Positions 33,529 through 41,827 are shown, numbered from the stretch's first letter. The stretch is 54,267 nucleotides of DNA from Phenylobacterium sp. (GCF_013822795.1 NZ_PNLB01000027.1:1-54267); one strand, 5' to 3'. Notes: generated by a model not told the origin, from the sequence alone. Numbers and translations are program-made.

Positions 33529-34815
33529 TTAGTTCCGGTGCGGAATAACCACCGGCAGGGTCTCGAAGCCGTGCACGAAGGCCGACCAGTTGAGGGTCGG
33601 CTCGCCGACCACCTTGATCTCCGGGAAGCGCTTGAGGATCTCTTCCCAGATGATGGTCAGCTGCATCTCGGCCACGCGGTTGCCGACGCAGCGGTGCACG
33701 CCGAAGCCGAACGACATGTGCTGACGCGGCCGCTCGCGATCGATGATGAACTCGTTCGGACGATCGACGATCTCTTCGTCGCGGTTGCCGGAGATATACC
33801 ACATGGCGACGCGGTCGCCCTTCTTGATGGTCTTGCCGCCCATCTCGACGTCGCGGGTGGCGACGCGGGCCATGTGGGCCAACGGCGTCTGCCAGCGAAT
33901 GGTCTCGGAGACCATCGGCAGCACCAAGTCATGGTTGGCGCGCAGCTTGGCGTACTGTTCCGGGTTCTTGTTCAGCGAGTAGACGCTGCTGGAGATGGTG
34001 TTGCGGGTGGTGTCGTTGCCGCCGACGATCAGCAGGATGACGTTGCCCTGGTAGGTGGCCAGCTCCATGTCGCGGGTGGCCGGGTTGTGGGCCAGCATGG
34101 AGATCAGGTCGCCGGCAGGCTCGGCGTTGACGCGCTGGTTCCAGAGCTCCTGGAATGCGCCGAAGCACTCCATCATCGCCTGGCCCTTGTGCTCCCAGCT
34201 CTTCACCGGGCCGTGGCCCGGCTGGTTGGTGACCATGTCGGACCAGTAGGTCAGCTTGCGGCGGTCCTCGAACGGGAAGTCGAACAGCGTGGCCAGGGTC
34301 ATGGCCGTCAGTTCCTTGGACACCAGGTCGACCCAGTCGAACTCCTTGCCGATCGGCAGCGAGTCGAGGATCTGGCCGGCGCGTTCGCGCACCAGCGGGG
34401 CCATGTTGTGAAGGTTGGACGGGGCCACCGTCGGGCTGACCGCCTTGCGCGCCCGGCTGTGCTCAGGCTCGTCCATGGTGATGAAGCCGGCGCCGCCGCG
34501 GCGGCGGACGCCCATGACCTTTTCCTGCTCGGCCATGGCCACCTGATTGATCAGGGTGATGCCCTCGGCCGACGAGAAGCTCTCATGGTCGGTGTCGACC
34601 GCCATGATGTCGTTCCACTTGGTGATCGACCAATAGGGGCCGTACTCACTGTCAGGCGTAAAGTGGATCGGATCCTCGCGACGCAGGCGCTCGAACACCG
34701 GCCAGATCGTGTCGTCGTAGAACCGCGACACCTTGGCGGGGTTGAGCTGGTCCAGCGGCATGGCGGCGATTTCGGCGGCCGCGTCGGCGGCTTGAATCTT
34801 GGCGGCGATATTCAT
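33529..34815 (-). CDS. Cytochrome P450, CYP153-like (alkane/fatty-acid hydroxylase type)
   Basis: A 428-residue soluble P450. The I-helix oxygen-binding motif is GGNDTTRN, the K-helix ExxR is in SETIRWQ, and the haem loop is FGFGVHRCVGNR with the cysteine ligand. The run IRWQTPLAHMARVATRDVEMGGKTIKKGD closely follows CYP153 alkane omega-hydroxylases as I recall them; the subfamily is not proven. ATG 34815 with GGAAGGAAG upstream is preferred over the in-frame extension to 34944. No ferredoxin or ferredoxin reductase is adjacent. It is divergent from a VOC-TetR pair, and a perfect 16-bp palindrome lies about 100 bp upstream. Confidence 0.9.
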   Translation of the reverse strand: MNIAAKIQAADAAAEIAAMPLDQLNPAKVSRFYDDTIWPVFERLRREDPIHFTPDSEYGPYWSITKWNDIMAVDTDHESFSSAEGITLINQVAMAEQEKVMGVRRRGGAGFITMDEPEHSRARKAVSPTVAPSNLHNMAPLVRERAGQILDSLPIGKEFDWVDLVSKELTAMTLATLFDFPFEDRRKLTYWSDMVTNQPGHGPVKSWEHKGQAMMECFGAFQELWNQRVNAEPAGDLISMLAHNPATRDMELATYQGNVILLIVGGNDTTRNTISSSVYSLNKNPEQYAKLRANHDLVLPMVSETIRWQTPLAHMARVATRDVEMGGKTIKKGDRVAMWYISGNRDEEIVDRPNEFIIDRERPRQHMSFGFGVHRCVGNRVAEMQLTIIWEEILKRFPEIKVVGEPTLNWSAFVHGFETLPVVIPHRN

Positions 34816-34917
34816 GGCTTCCTTCCCAAGTCGCGCCCGCCATCTTTGTTTTCGCCCGGCAGAAATCGCCGCCGGACGCGCGGACTTAGGGGAAGGTTGA
34901 GCGCACTCCGACGCTAT

Positions 34918-34933
34918 GTCAACCGCGGTTGAC
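34918..34933. promoter_or_regulatory. Perfect 16-bp palindrome, probable TetR operator
   Basis: GTCAACCGCGGTTGAC is fully self-complementary. It lies 103 bp before the P450 start and 87 bp before the VOC gene, in the divergent gap. Length and symmetry suit a TetR-family dimer, and a TetR-family gene is the second gene on the plus side. Confidence 0.65.
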
Positions 34934-35020
34934 TTAGCTTTCAAGCGGCCCTGCCGAACGTAGAGCCGGCAGCGACGTTATCTGCGGACGCCCGCTGGGA
35001 CGCAGCCGTAGGGGAACGCC

Positions 35021-35494
35021 ATGGCCAAGAACACGATCTGCATCTGGTACGACACCGACGCCGAAGCCGCCGCGCGCTTCTATGCGCAAACCTTTCCCGA
35101 CAGCGTGGTGACCGCGGTGCGCCGCGCGCCGGGCGACTATCCCTCCGGCAAGGAGGGCGACGTGCTGACCGTCGAGTTCACGGTGGCGGGCGTCGCGTGC
35201 CTGGGGCTGAACGGCGGGCCGACCTTCAAGCAGGACGAGGCGTTCTCGTTCCAGATCGCCACCGACGACCAGGAAGAGACCGACCGCTACTGGAACGCCA
35301 TTGTCGGCAATGGCGGTCAGGAAAGCGCCTGCGGCTGGTGCAAGGACCGCTGGGGCGTCTCCTGGCAGATTACGCCGCGCACCCTGACCGAGGCGATGGC
35401 GGCCGGCGGGGCGGAGGCCAAACGGGCCTTCGACGCCATGATGACCATGGGCAAGATCGACGTCGCGGCGATCGACGCGGCCAGGCGCGGCTGA
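35021..35494 (+). CDS. VOC family protein (PhnB-like)
   Basis: A 157-residue protein of the PhnB-type VOC group (often annotated 3-demethylubiquinone methyltransferase-like). Features are ICIWYDTDAEAAARFYAQTFPDS at the start, VAGVACLGLNGGPTFKQDEAFSFQIATDDQEETDRYW in the middle and CGWCKDRWGVSWQITPRTL near the end. The enzymatic role is unknown. AGGGGAA precedes ATG 35021. It is followed 49 bp later by a TetR gene, with which it probably forms an operon divergent from the P450. Confidence 0.85.
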   Translation: MAKNTICIWYDTDAEAAARFYAQTFPDSVVTAVRRAPGDYPSGKEGDVLTVEFTVAGVACLGLNGGPTFKQDEAFSFQIATDDQEETDRYWNAIVGNGGQESACGWCKDRWGVSWQITPRTLTEAMAAGGAEAKRAFDAMMTMGKIDVAAIDAARRG

Positions 35495-35543
35495 CGCCGC
35501 GAGAGGCCTGACCGTCCCGCCGGGCTCGTGTACACAGGGGGCG

Positions 35544-36122
35544 ATGACAGAGACGCTTGTTCGCCCAGGCCCCCGTCGGCGTGACGCCGAGGCCACCCGC
35601 GCGGCCATACTGAAGGCGGCGAAGAAGCAGTTCGCGCGGGTCGGCTACGACTGCACGCTACGCGACATCGCCGGCGAGGCGGGCGCGGACGTGGCGCTGG
35701 TCAAGCGCTACTTCGGCGGCAAGGAGGCGCTGTTCGTCGAGGCGTTGAAGGATTCATTCCGGGCCAACGAACAGCTGGACTGGGACCCGGCGAGCTTCGC
35801 CGGGGAGATGGCGGAGATGCTGGCCGGCACGCCGCACGCCGACGAGGCCAGAACCCAGCGGTTCCAGTTCCTGTTGCGGGCGGCCACCTCGCCGGCGACG
35901 GCCCCGATGCTGAACGCCCTGGTCCAGGAGCGCCTGCTGGTCCCGATCCGCAACTGGCTGGGCGGCGAGGACGCCGAGGCCCGCGCCCGGGTGCTGGCGG
36001 GGGTCTATATCGGCTTCCTGGTCGAGCGGCTGATCCGCGGCGAGGCGCTGGAGGGCCGCGAACGCGAGGTGTTCGTCGAGCGCGTCACGGCGGTGTTCAA
36101 CGCGCTGATCGCAGAGGCCTAG
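35544..36122 (+). CDS. TetR/AcrR family transcriptional regulator
   Basis: A 192-residue repressor-type regulator. The N-terminal helix-turn-helix domain reads RAAILKAAKKQFARVGYDCTLRDIAGEAGADVALVKRYFGGKEALFVEAL. The C-terminal ligand-binding domain resembles the TetR_C_17-like group (LVQERLLVPIRNWLGGEDAEARARVLAGVYIGFLVERLIRG). Its likely target is the palindrome at 34918-34933 controlling the P450 and its own operon. GTGTACAC at 35529-35536 sits immediately upstream. The ligand is unknown. Confidence 0.9.
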   Translation: MTETLVRPGPRRRDAEATRAAILKAAKKQFARVGYDCTLRDIAGEAGADVALVKRYFGGKEALFVEALKDSFRANEQLDWDPASFAGEMAEMLAGTPHADEARTQRFQFLLRAATSPATAPMLNALVQERLLVPIRNWLGGEDAEARARVLAGVYIGFLVERLIRGEALEGREREVFVERVTAVFNALIAEA

Positions 36123-36125
36123 ACC

Positions 36126-36752
36126 CTAGCGCCAGGCGAAGACCGGCTGGTCGAGGTCGGCGACGCGGGTGACCCGGCCGGCGACGATTTCCCGCAACTG
36201 ATAGATCAGCGCAGCGGTCGGGGCGTGGATGTGGTGCTCGCCGAGGCTCAGGCGGATCAGCGGCCGCTCGCTCTCCGGAATGGTCTCGAAGGCCACCGCG
36301 TCGTCGCCGGCGATCTGGTCGAGCCGAAAGCGATGGACGGACGCCACCTCGTCCGGATTGGGCGCCAGGGCGCTGGCGTCCTCGAGCCAGGTGACGACCG
36401 GGGCGATCGCGTAGCCCGAGCGGCTGGCGTAGTCGTCGAGCACGCCGAGAATGCTCGACGGCGCCAGGTGCAGGCCCAGTTCCTCATGCAGTTCGCGCAG
36501 GGCCGCCTGCTGCAGGGTCTCGCCGTCGTCGCAGCGCCCGCCCGGCAGCGCCCACTGGCCGGCGTGGGCGCGCAGGGTCGCCGCACGACGGGTCAGCAGG
36601 AACGCCGTCTCGCCCGAGCCGTCGCCGGCGTCCACCAGGGTGATGGCCACCGCCGCGTGCTTGAGCTGAGGCCCGTCGTAAGCCAGGCGCGGGAACGCCT
36701 GGCAACGGGCGGCCAGTTCGGCGCGGAAGGCGGGCGTGAACGGGTAGCTCAT
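36126..36752 (-). CDS. Nudix hydrolase, CoA pyrophosphatase-like
   Basis: A 208-residue Nudix enzyme. The Nudix box runs from GGRCDDGET through AALRELHEELGL (G-x5-E-x7-R-E-x2-E-E-x-G). The preceding LLTRRAATLRAHAGQWALPGG matches the NuCoA motif that marks CoA- and acyl-CoA-cleaving members. It would cleave CoA derivatives to 3'-5'-ADP and phosphopantetheine. ATG 36752; it starts eight bases after the YghU-type gene and is likely cotranscribed with it. It converges on the TetR gene with a three-base gap. Confidence 0.88.
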   Translation of the reverse strand: MSYPFTPAFRAELAARCQAFPRLAYDGPQLKHAAVAITLVDAGDGSGETAFLLTRRAATLRAHAGQWALPGGRCDDGETLQQAALRELHEELGLHLAPSSILGVLDDYASRSGYAIAPVVTWLEDASALAPNPDEVASVHRFRLDQIAGDDAVAFETIPESERPLIRLSLGEHHIHAPTAALIYQLREIVAGRVTRVADLDQPVFAWR

Positions 36753-36760
36753 GCCCTGCC

Positions 36761-37627
36761 CTACTTCGCCGCTTGCAGCTTGTCCTGGGTCTTGGTGTCG
36801 AAGTCGCTGGCGTCGTGACGTTCCCAGAGTTGGGTCGAGGGCTCGCCCCAGGTGCGATTGACCATGCGCCCGCGCTGGACGGCCGGACGCTCGGCGATCT
36901 GGTCGGCCCAGCGCTGGACGTTCTTGTACTCGTGCACGGCCAGGAACTCGCCGGAGTCGTAGAGCACGCCCTTGGCCAGGCCGCCGTACCAGGGCCAGAC
37001 CGCGATGTCGGCGATCGTGTATTCGTCGCCGCCGAGATACTGGCTCTCGGCCAGCCGCCGATCGAGCACGTCGAGCTGGCGCTTGGCCTCCATGGCGAAC
37101 CGGTCGATGGCGTACTCGATCTTGGTCGGGGCGTAGGCGTAGAAGTGGCCGAAGCCTCCACCGAGATAGGGCGCGCTGCCCATCTGCCAGAACAGCCAGG
37201 ACATCGCCTCGGCACGCTTGGCCGGATCAGTCGGCAGCAGGGCCCCGAACTTTTCGGCGAGGTGAACCAGGATCGCGCCCGACTCGAACACCCGGATCGG
37301 GGTCGGGCCGCTGCGGTCGAGCAGCGCCGGGATCTTGGAATTCGGATTGATGTCGACGAAGCCGCTGCCGAACTGGTCGCCGGTCCCGATGTTGATCAGC
37401 CAAGCGTCGTACTCGGCCCCCACGTGGCCCAGCGCCAGCAGCTCCTCGAGCATCACCGTGGCCTTGACGCCATTGGGCGTGGCCAGGGAGTAGAGCTGCA
37501 GCGGATGGCGGCCGACCGGCAGCTCCTTGTCATGGGTCGGGCCGGCGATCGGGCGGTTGATGTTGGCGAAGCGCCCGCCGTTTTCCTTGTTCCAGGTCCA
37601 GACCTTCGGCGGGATGTAGTCGGTCAT
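36761..37627 (-). CDS. yghU: Glutathione S-transferase, YghU-type disulfide oxidoreductase
   Basis: A 288-residue glutathione S-transferase of the YghU/Nu class, which reduces disulfides with two bound glutathiones. Landmarks are the N-terminal extension (YIPPKVWTWNKENGGRFANINRPIAGPTHDKEL), the thioredoxin-like domain LQLYSLATPNGVKATVMLEEL, INPNSKIPALLD for glutathione binding and FESGAILVHLAEKFG. The helical domain holds MSWLFWQMGSAPYLGGGFGHFYAYAP. Full family length. First of a two-gene unit with the Nudix hydrolase. Confidence 0.92.
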   Translation of the reverse strand: MTDYIPPKVWTWNKENGGRFANINRPIAGPTHDKELPVGRHPLQLYSLATPNGVKATVMLEELLALGHVGAEYDAWLINIGTGDQFGSGFVDINPNSKIPALLDRSGPTPIRVFESGAILVHLAEKFGALLPTDPAKRAEAMSWLFWQMGSAPYLGGGFGHFYAYAPTKIEYAIDRFAMEAKRQLDVLDRRLAESQYLGGDEYTIADIAVWPWYGGLAKGVLYDSGEFLAVHEYKNVQRWADQIAERPAVQRGRMVNRTWGEPSTQLWERHDASDFDTKTQDKLQAAK

Positions 37628-37732
37628 CAGCAGGCTCCAGGCGTGCGGGCGAGCGTGCGCCCGCCAGATTGCGGCGTGTCCGGTTCAAGGTGGGGCATGG
37701 CGAGCGCCCCGCCAAGGGGCGCTGGCGCCCGG

Positions 37733-38491
37733 TCAGTGTCCGAACGGATTGCGGGTCAGAGCTTCGCCGACGCTCGACAGCGCCGAGGAGCGGGCCCGCG
37801 CGATGGCGGCCTCCAGCCGCTCGACATCGGCGCCCGGAATGATCTCGCCGGCGACGACGAAGGTCGGCGTACCCTTCAGATTGAGCTTCAGCGCCAGCTC
37901 GCGGGTGTCGGCGATCTGTTCGGCCAAGTCGGGGTTGCGGGCGGCGGCGTCGACCTCGCGCGGGTTCAACCCCTGCTGGGCGAGGATGCGGTCGGTGCGC
38001 ACGACGTTGAGGTCCTTTTGCGCCATCAGAGCGCGATGCAGCGCCAGCCCCTTGGCCTTGCCTTGCGGCGTCAGGGCCGCGCGGGCGGCGTAGTCCGAGG
38101 CGCTGCCGAACACCGGGTACTGCTTGAAGACGAAGCGGACGTCGGGATTGGCGGCGATCAGCCGGTCGACGTCAGGCGCGATGGCGCGGCTGTAGGGGCA
38201 GCGATAATCGAAGAACTGGACGACCGTCGCCCGGCCGCCCGGATTGGCCACGAAGTCGCGCGGATCGCGCTCGAGCGCCGGCTTGGCCTCGGCCAGCACC
38301 GCGCGGGCCTGGGCCGCCTTCTTGGCTTGGAGCTTGGCGGCAGCGTCGCGGATCACCTCGGGATGTTCCAGCAGGTAGGCGCGCAGGCGGGCCTCGAATG
38401 CGGGATCGTTCTGCACCGTACGCTTCTGCAGGCCGTCGCAGCCGGCCAGCGCCAGCGCGCCGACGGCGATCAACAGCGACTTCAGTCTCAT
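37733..38491 (-). CDS. DsbA-like lipoprotein with CPYS active site
   Basis: A 252-residue thioredoxin-fold protein. A lipobox (LALAGC, Cys18) anchors it. A helical linker rich in A, K and E is followed by VVQFFDYRCPYSRA, then a helical insert and the cis-proline region LKGTPTFVV. The normal DsbA/Com1 motif CPYC is CPYS here (C98, S101), so only a single catalytic cysteine remains. It could work as a monothiol isomerase, chaperone or mixed-disulfide carrier. ATG 38491 is chosen over GTG 38494 because GAGGGG is eight bases upstream. It is divergent from the CAP-domain gene. Confidence 0.85.
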   Translation of the reverse strand: MRLKSLLIAVGALALAGCDGLQKRTVQNDPAFEARLRAYLLEHPEVIRDAAAKLQAKKAAQARAVLAEAKPALERDPRDFVANPGGRATVVQFFDYRCPYSRAIAPDVDRLIAANPDVRFVFKQYPVFGSASDYAARAALTPQGKAKGLALHRALMAQKDLNVVRTDRILAQQGLNPREVDAAARNPDLAEQIADTRELALKLNLKGTPTFVVAGEIIPGADVERLEAAIARARSSALSSVGEALTRNPFGH

Positions 38492-38657
38492 CACGCCTGC
38501 CCCTCGGCCTGCCGCCCAGACCCGCCGGTCAAGCCGAACGCAGTCGCCGACAGATATTGACTTCGCGTTAAGGTAACCAGGATTGTAACCATTACTCTTA
38601 AATTGAAATACATCGCGATACTGCAGTCTTCGCCCAGGAAATTGATGGGCGATACAG

Positions 38658-39314
38658 TTGAAACCGCACTTCCTACATCACGTCCGTCTCGCCGCGCTGG
38701 GGGCCGCCCTGTGCGCCCCGGCCACGGCGATCGCCGGGCCGATGGAAGACGCGATCCTCGCCGAGATCAACTTCGCACGCGCTTACCCCCAGGAATACGC
38801 CCGCCGTCTCGAGCGTGAACCGGTCACCCCCTGGGAACAGGCGCTGATCGACGCCGGCGAGCCAGCCGACCACGCCGCCTATATCGAAGCCGTGCAGTAT
38901 CTCAAGCGCCAGCGGCCGATGGCGCCGCTGCGCCCCGACGACATGCTGACCTCGGCCGCGCTGGAGCACGTCTCCATGCAAGGGCCTGCCGGCGACATCG
39001 GCCACGCCAGCGCCGACGGCGAGCGCTTCTACGACCGCGTGCGCCGCCACGGCGCGGCTTCGGCTATGGCCGCCGAGAACATCGCCTATGGCCCGCCCTC
39101 GCCCGAGGACGTGGTCCGCGCCCTGATCATCGACAGCGGCGTGCCGGACCGCGGGCACCGGACCAACATGTTCACCGCCGCCTTCAAGGTCGTCGGCGTC
39201 AGCTGCGGGCCGCATCGCGACTACGAGACCATGTGCGTGATGGACTTCAGCGCCGCGCCCTCGCCGCGCATCATTACGGCGCAGCTGGACAAGATCCTCG
39301 CCGCCGACGAGTAG
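38658..39314 (+). CDS. Secreted CAP (SCP/PR-1) domain protein
   Basis: A 218-residue exported protein. A signal peptide (KPHFLHHVRLAALGAALCAPATAIAG) is followed by a CAP domain: ILAEINFARAYPQEYARRL, LTSAALEHVSMQ, GHASADGERFYDRVRRHG, AENIAYGPPSPEDVVRALIIDSGVPDRGHRTNMF and CVMDFSA. The spaced His/Glu residues of the CAP cavity are present. Bacterial CAP proteins may bind lipids or modify the envelope; the exact role is unknown. The only start giving the signal peptide is TTG at 38658. GTAACCA repeats at 38573 and 38585 lie upstream. Confidence 0.82.
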   Translation: MKPHFLHHVRLAALGAALCAPATAIAGPMEDAILAEINFARAYPQEYARRLEREPVTPWEQALIDAGEPADHAAYIEAVQYLKRQRPMAPLRPDDMLTSAALEHVSMQGPAGDIGHASADGERFYDRVRRHGAASAMAAENIAYGPPSPEDVVRALIIDSGVPDRGHRTNMFTAAFKVVGVSCGPHRDYETMCVMDFSAAPSPRIITAQLDKILAADE

Positions 39315-39370
39315 CCGTAAAGGCGAATCAGCGTGCGTCGTGTCACGGAAACTCTCCTGACGAGCGAAGC

Positions 39371-39378
39371 TTAACCAT
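39371..39378 (+). promoter_or_regulatory. CtrA-like half-site TTAACCAT
   Basis: The octamer TTAACCAT matches the Caulobacter CtrA half-site. It lies about 194 bp before the PEP-CTERM gene, in a 257-bp AT-richer gap with no gene. A single octamer can occur by chance. Confidence 0.3.
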
Positions 39379-39571
39379 CAAGCGTAGCAACCGTGCAACG
39401 CCAAAGGGTTAGCGTGCTTTACAATTCATTACGCACGTTTTCCCGAACACCGTCGTACTATATGGTGGAGTTCGATTAGCTCGCCTCTAGATAGTGGTGA
39501 GCTGGCGCGTGAGCGCGTCTTGGGGGCGTCGTCGTAAACTGGCGGGCGTTCGTTGGTCTGGGGGGTACGAC

Positions 39572-40459
39572 ATGGCGATCGCCAAGTATGTCGTTGTGGG
39601 TGCAATTCTGAGTACGGCGGCCGCCGCACCGGCCGCCGCCGAAGACTGCTTCATCAAGGTCTCGCGACCGGCCGTCGCCAAGCCTGCGGCGCCGAAGGCC
39701 GCTGCGCCGCACCGCGCCGTGAAGCCCGCCAAGGCCAAGCCGGCCAGCAGCACGCAGGCCCGCAAGCCGGCGAGCAAGCCGCGCACCGCGGTGGCCGCCG
39801 CCAAACCGGCCGCGCCGATGAAGAAGCTGCCGGAGTCGTCCTACGCGATGCGTACCGACTTCGCGCCGGCCCCGCCTTCGACCGAGTGCGACACCAAGCC
39901 GTCGATCATGGCGGCCCTGCCCCCTGAAGCGCGTCCGCCGGCCCAGCGCCTGCTGGACGAGGTCGCCGGTCCGCCGGCTGAATCGGCCGAGTCCTCACCG
40001 CCGATGAGCCTGGCGGCGCTGCCGGTCGGCGGCGACGGCGGCTTCCCGGCCCGGTTCGGCCCGCGCGGCGGCGGTGGCGGCGGCGGCACCTACATCACTC
40101 CGCCTGGCGACGGCGGCGAAGAACCGACCACGCCTGGTCCCGGCCCTGGCCCTGATCCGGGCCCCGGTCCTGGTCCTGATCCGGGCCCCGGTCCTGGTCC
40201 TGATCCGGGCCCCGGTCCCGGTCCCGGCCCTGATCCGGGCCCCGGTCCTGGCCCCGGTCCCGGCCCTGATCCGGGCCCCGGTCCTGGCCCCGGTCCTGGC
40301 CCCGGTCCTGGTCCCGGTCCTGGTCCCGGTCCTGGCCCTGGCCCCAGCCCTGTTCCGGAACCCGGCACTTGGCTGATGATGATCGTCGGCTTCTTCGGAC
40401 TGGGCAGCATGGTGCGCCGCTCGCGCGCCGCCGATCGGGCGAACGCCGAGACCGCCTAG
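39572..40459 (+). CDS. PEPxxW-CTERM surface protein with long Gly-Pro tract
   Basis: A 295-residue exported protein. The signal peptide ends around AAAAPAAAEDC. Next comes an A/K/P-rich linker with repeated KPA units, then a Gly-rich RGGGGGGGTYITPPGDGGEEP segment and a 71-residue Gly-Pro-Asp tract. The C-terminal sorting signal is VPEPGTWLMMIVGFFGLGSMVRRSR: the PEPxxW motif, a membrane helix and a basic cluster. Exosortase-type enzymes cleave such signals, but none is encoded in the window. GGGGGGT before ATG 39572 fixes the start, not the upstream GTG/ATG codons. Low-complexity composition suggests an extended cell-surface spacer. Confidence 0.8.
   Translation: MAIAKYVVVGAILSTAAAAPAAAEDCFIKVSRPAVAKPAAPKAAAPHRAVKPAKAKPASSTQARKPASKPRTAVAAAKPAAPMKKLPESSYAMRTDFAPAPPSTECDTKPSIMAALPPEARPPAQRLLDEVAGPPAESAESSPPMSLAALPVGGDGGFPARFGPRGGGGGGGTYITPPGDGGEEPTTPGPGPGPDPGPGPGPDPGPGPGPDPGPGPGPGPDPGPGPGPGPGPDPGPGPGPGPGPGPGPGPGPGPGPGPSPVPEPGTWLMMIVGFFGLGSMVRRSRAADRANAETA
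40133..40345 (+). repeat. Gly-Pro-(Asp) coding repeat tract
   Basis: A 213-bp in-frame run of alternating CCx and GGx codons with GAT insertions encodes (PGPGPGPD)n, then pure PG. The DNA repeats in 24- to 36-bp blocks, so length changes by slippage are likely and would keep frame. Confidence 0.85.
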
Positions 40460-40485
40460 CCCCCCGAGTTGAGCCAAGACATGCG

Positions 40486-40514
40486 AAAGGCCGCGCGATC
40501 TGCGCGGCCTTTTT
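40486..40514 (+). terminator. Rho-independent terminator after the PEP-CTERM gene
   Basis: GGCCGCGC and GCGCGGCC pair exactly around GATCT, with AAA before and five T residues after. It lies 27 bp past the stop codon. Confidence 0.88.
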
Positions 40515-40630
40515 CATAGGTTCACCGCCCGGGCCCCGGGGTTCCTGGCCCTCGGCGTAGGGACTCGCCGGATAGATGCGACGACGCGGCCTTTCTAGCC
40601 TCTGGCGCTCCACCAGTCGGCGGGCGCCCA

Positions 40631-41827
40631 GTGACCCACGTTTCCAGATACCTGTCTCGATGGCGGCGGGCCTGCGCGTTCGCCGCGGCCTTGATCACAT
40701 GGCCGGCGCTCGCCAGTGCGCAGACCCCGCCCGCCGAGCCGCCAGTCAGTCCGGCGGCGAGCCCTCCCGCCGAGGCGCCGCCCTCCAAATGGGATTTCTT
40801 CGACAACGAGGACGGCCAGCTCGACTTCTCGAACTTCCTGGCGTCCGGGGGCTTCATCCCCGTCCCTATCGTCATCACCGAGCCCGCGGTGGAACAGGGG
40901 TTGGGCGTCGCGGCCGTGTTTCTCTCGGCGGAGAAGCCCCGCCAGATCACCCGCAACGTCCTCGCCGCGTTCAAGACGGGCAACGGCTCCGACGGGATCG
41001 GCTTCGTCCGCGCCGGATACGCCTTCGACGGGCGGCTGAACTATCGGGTCGCCGTCGCGCACGGCAACATCACCCTGAACACTTATCCACCCTTTGCGCC
41101 GGGGGGCATCGAGTACACCAACAACTACGAGTACGGGGTGCTGGCCTCGGCGTTCTGGCGCTTGCCTGACGAGCGCTTCTCGGCCGGGCCGCTGGTCGAC
41201 TTCCGTAAGCTGGAATCGCATCTGGACATCCCCGGCCTGCCGGAGGGCTTCGCCCACGACTTCGATCGCTCGCTGCAGACCGGCGCGGTGGGGCTGGGCC
41301 TCCAGTTCGACAGCCGGGACAACCCGCTGACCCCGACCCGGGGCGCCAACGCCTATGCCGAGGCCAAGTTCGATCGGGAGATGTTCGGCAGCGACCGCGA
41401 TTTCGAGACCTACGACGCCCGCTTCTACGCGTTCAGGCCGCTCTCGCCGAACCTGCGGCTCGGGTACAAGCTGGAGTTCAACGCGATCCGCGGCGACTTT
41501 CCCGGCTACTTCGCCCCCGCCATCAACCTGCGCGGCGTCGAGGCCCAACGCTACGAAGGCATGGACGTGCTCAGCAGCGAAGTCGAACTGACCTGGCAGA
41601 CCGGCAAACGCTGGTCGCTTCTGGCCTTCGGCGGGGTCGGCTCAAGCGACGCCGGCGATCACCGCTTCTTCCAGGACTCAGGCGGGATCTGGGCCGGCGG
41701 TCTCGGGTTTCGCTATCGGATCGCGCGCAAGCTCGGGCTCGACGCCGGCCTGGACCTGGCCTACGGGCCCGAGGGCGCGGTGGTCTACATCCAGTTCGGC
41801 CACGCCTGGTCGCTGAACATGGACTGA
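40631..41827 (+). CDS. BamA/TamA (Omp85) family outer-membrane protein without POTRA domains
   Basis: A 398-residue protein. A signal peptide ending ALASAQ is followed by a Pro/Ala-rich linker and then directly by a 16-strand-type barrel. The VGLGLQFDSRDNPLTPTRGANAYAEAKF segment is the Omp85 signature around strand 6, and later strands are regular. There is no room for N-terminal POTRA domains, unlike BamA, so it belongs to the short surface-antigen-like group of unknown function. The start is GTG at 40631 with a weak ribosome-binding site. It converges on ppdK. Confidence 0.8.
   Translation: MTHVSRYLSRWRRACAFAAALITWPALASAQTPPAEPPVSPAASPPAEAPPSKWDFFDNEDGQLDFSNFLASGGFIPVPIVITEPAVEQGLGVAAVFLSAEKPRQITRNVLAAFKTGNGSDGIGFVRAGYAFDGRLNYRVAVAHGNITLNTYPPFAPGGIEYTNNYEYGVLASAFWRLPDERFSAGPLVDFRKLESHLDIPGLPEGFAHDFDRSLQTGAVGLGLQFDSRDNPLTPTRGANAYAEAKFDREMFGSDRDFETYDARFYAFRPLSPNLRLGYKLEFNAIRGDFPGYFAPAINLRGVEAQRYEGMDVLSSEVELTWQTGKRWSLLAFGGVGSSDAGDHRFFQDSGGIWAGGLGFRYRIARKLGLDAGLDLAYGPEGAVVYIQFGHAWSLNMD

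Noticed and set aside
31534..34932. Two long plus-strand frames opposite the M20-like and P450 genes
   Set aside because: Both lie antisense to genes with clear catalytic motifs and have low-complexity compositions typical of shadow frames.
38603..38818. A 71-codon plus-strand frame overlapping the CAP-domain gene start
   Set aside because: It reads out of frame through the signal-peptide and CAP-domain coding region and shows no domain.
40133..40345. CRISPR-like or satellite repeat
   Set aside because: The repeats are in-frame Gly-Pro codons inside a gene with a sorting signal, with no spacers of unique sequence.
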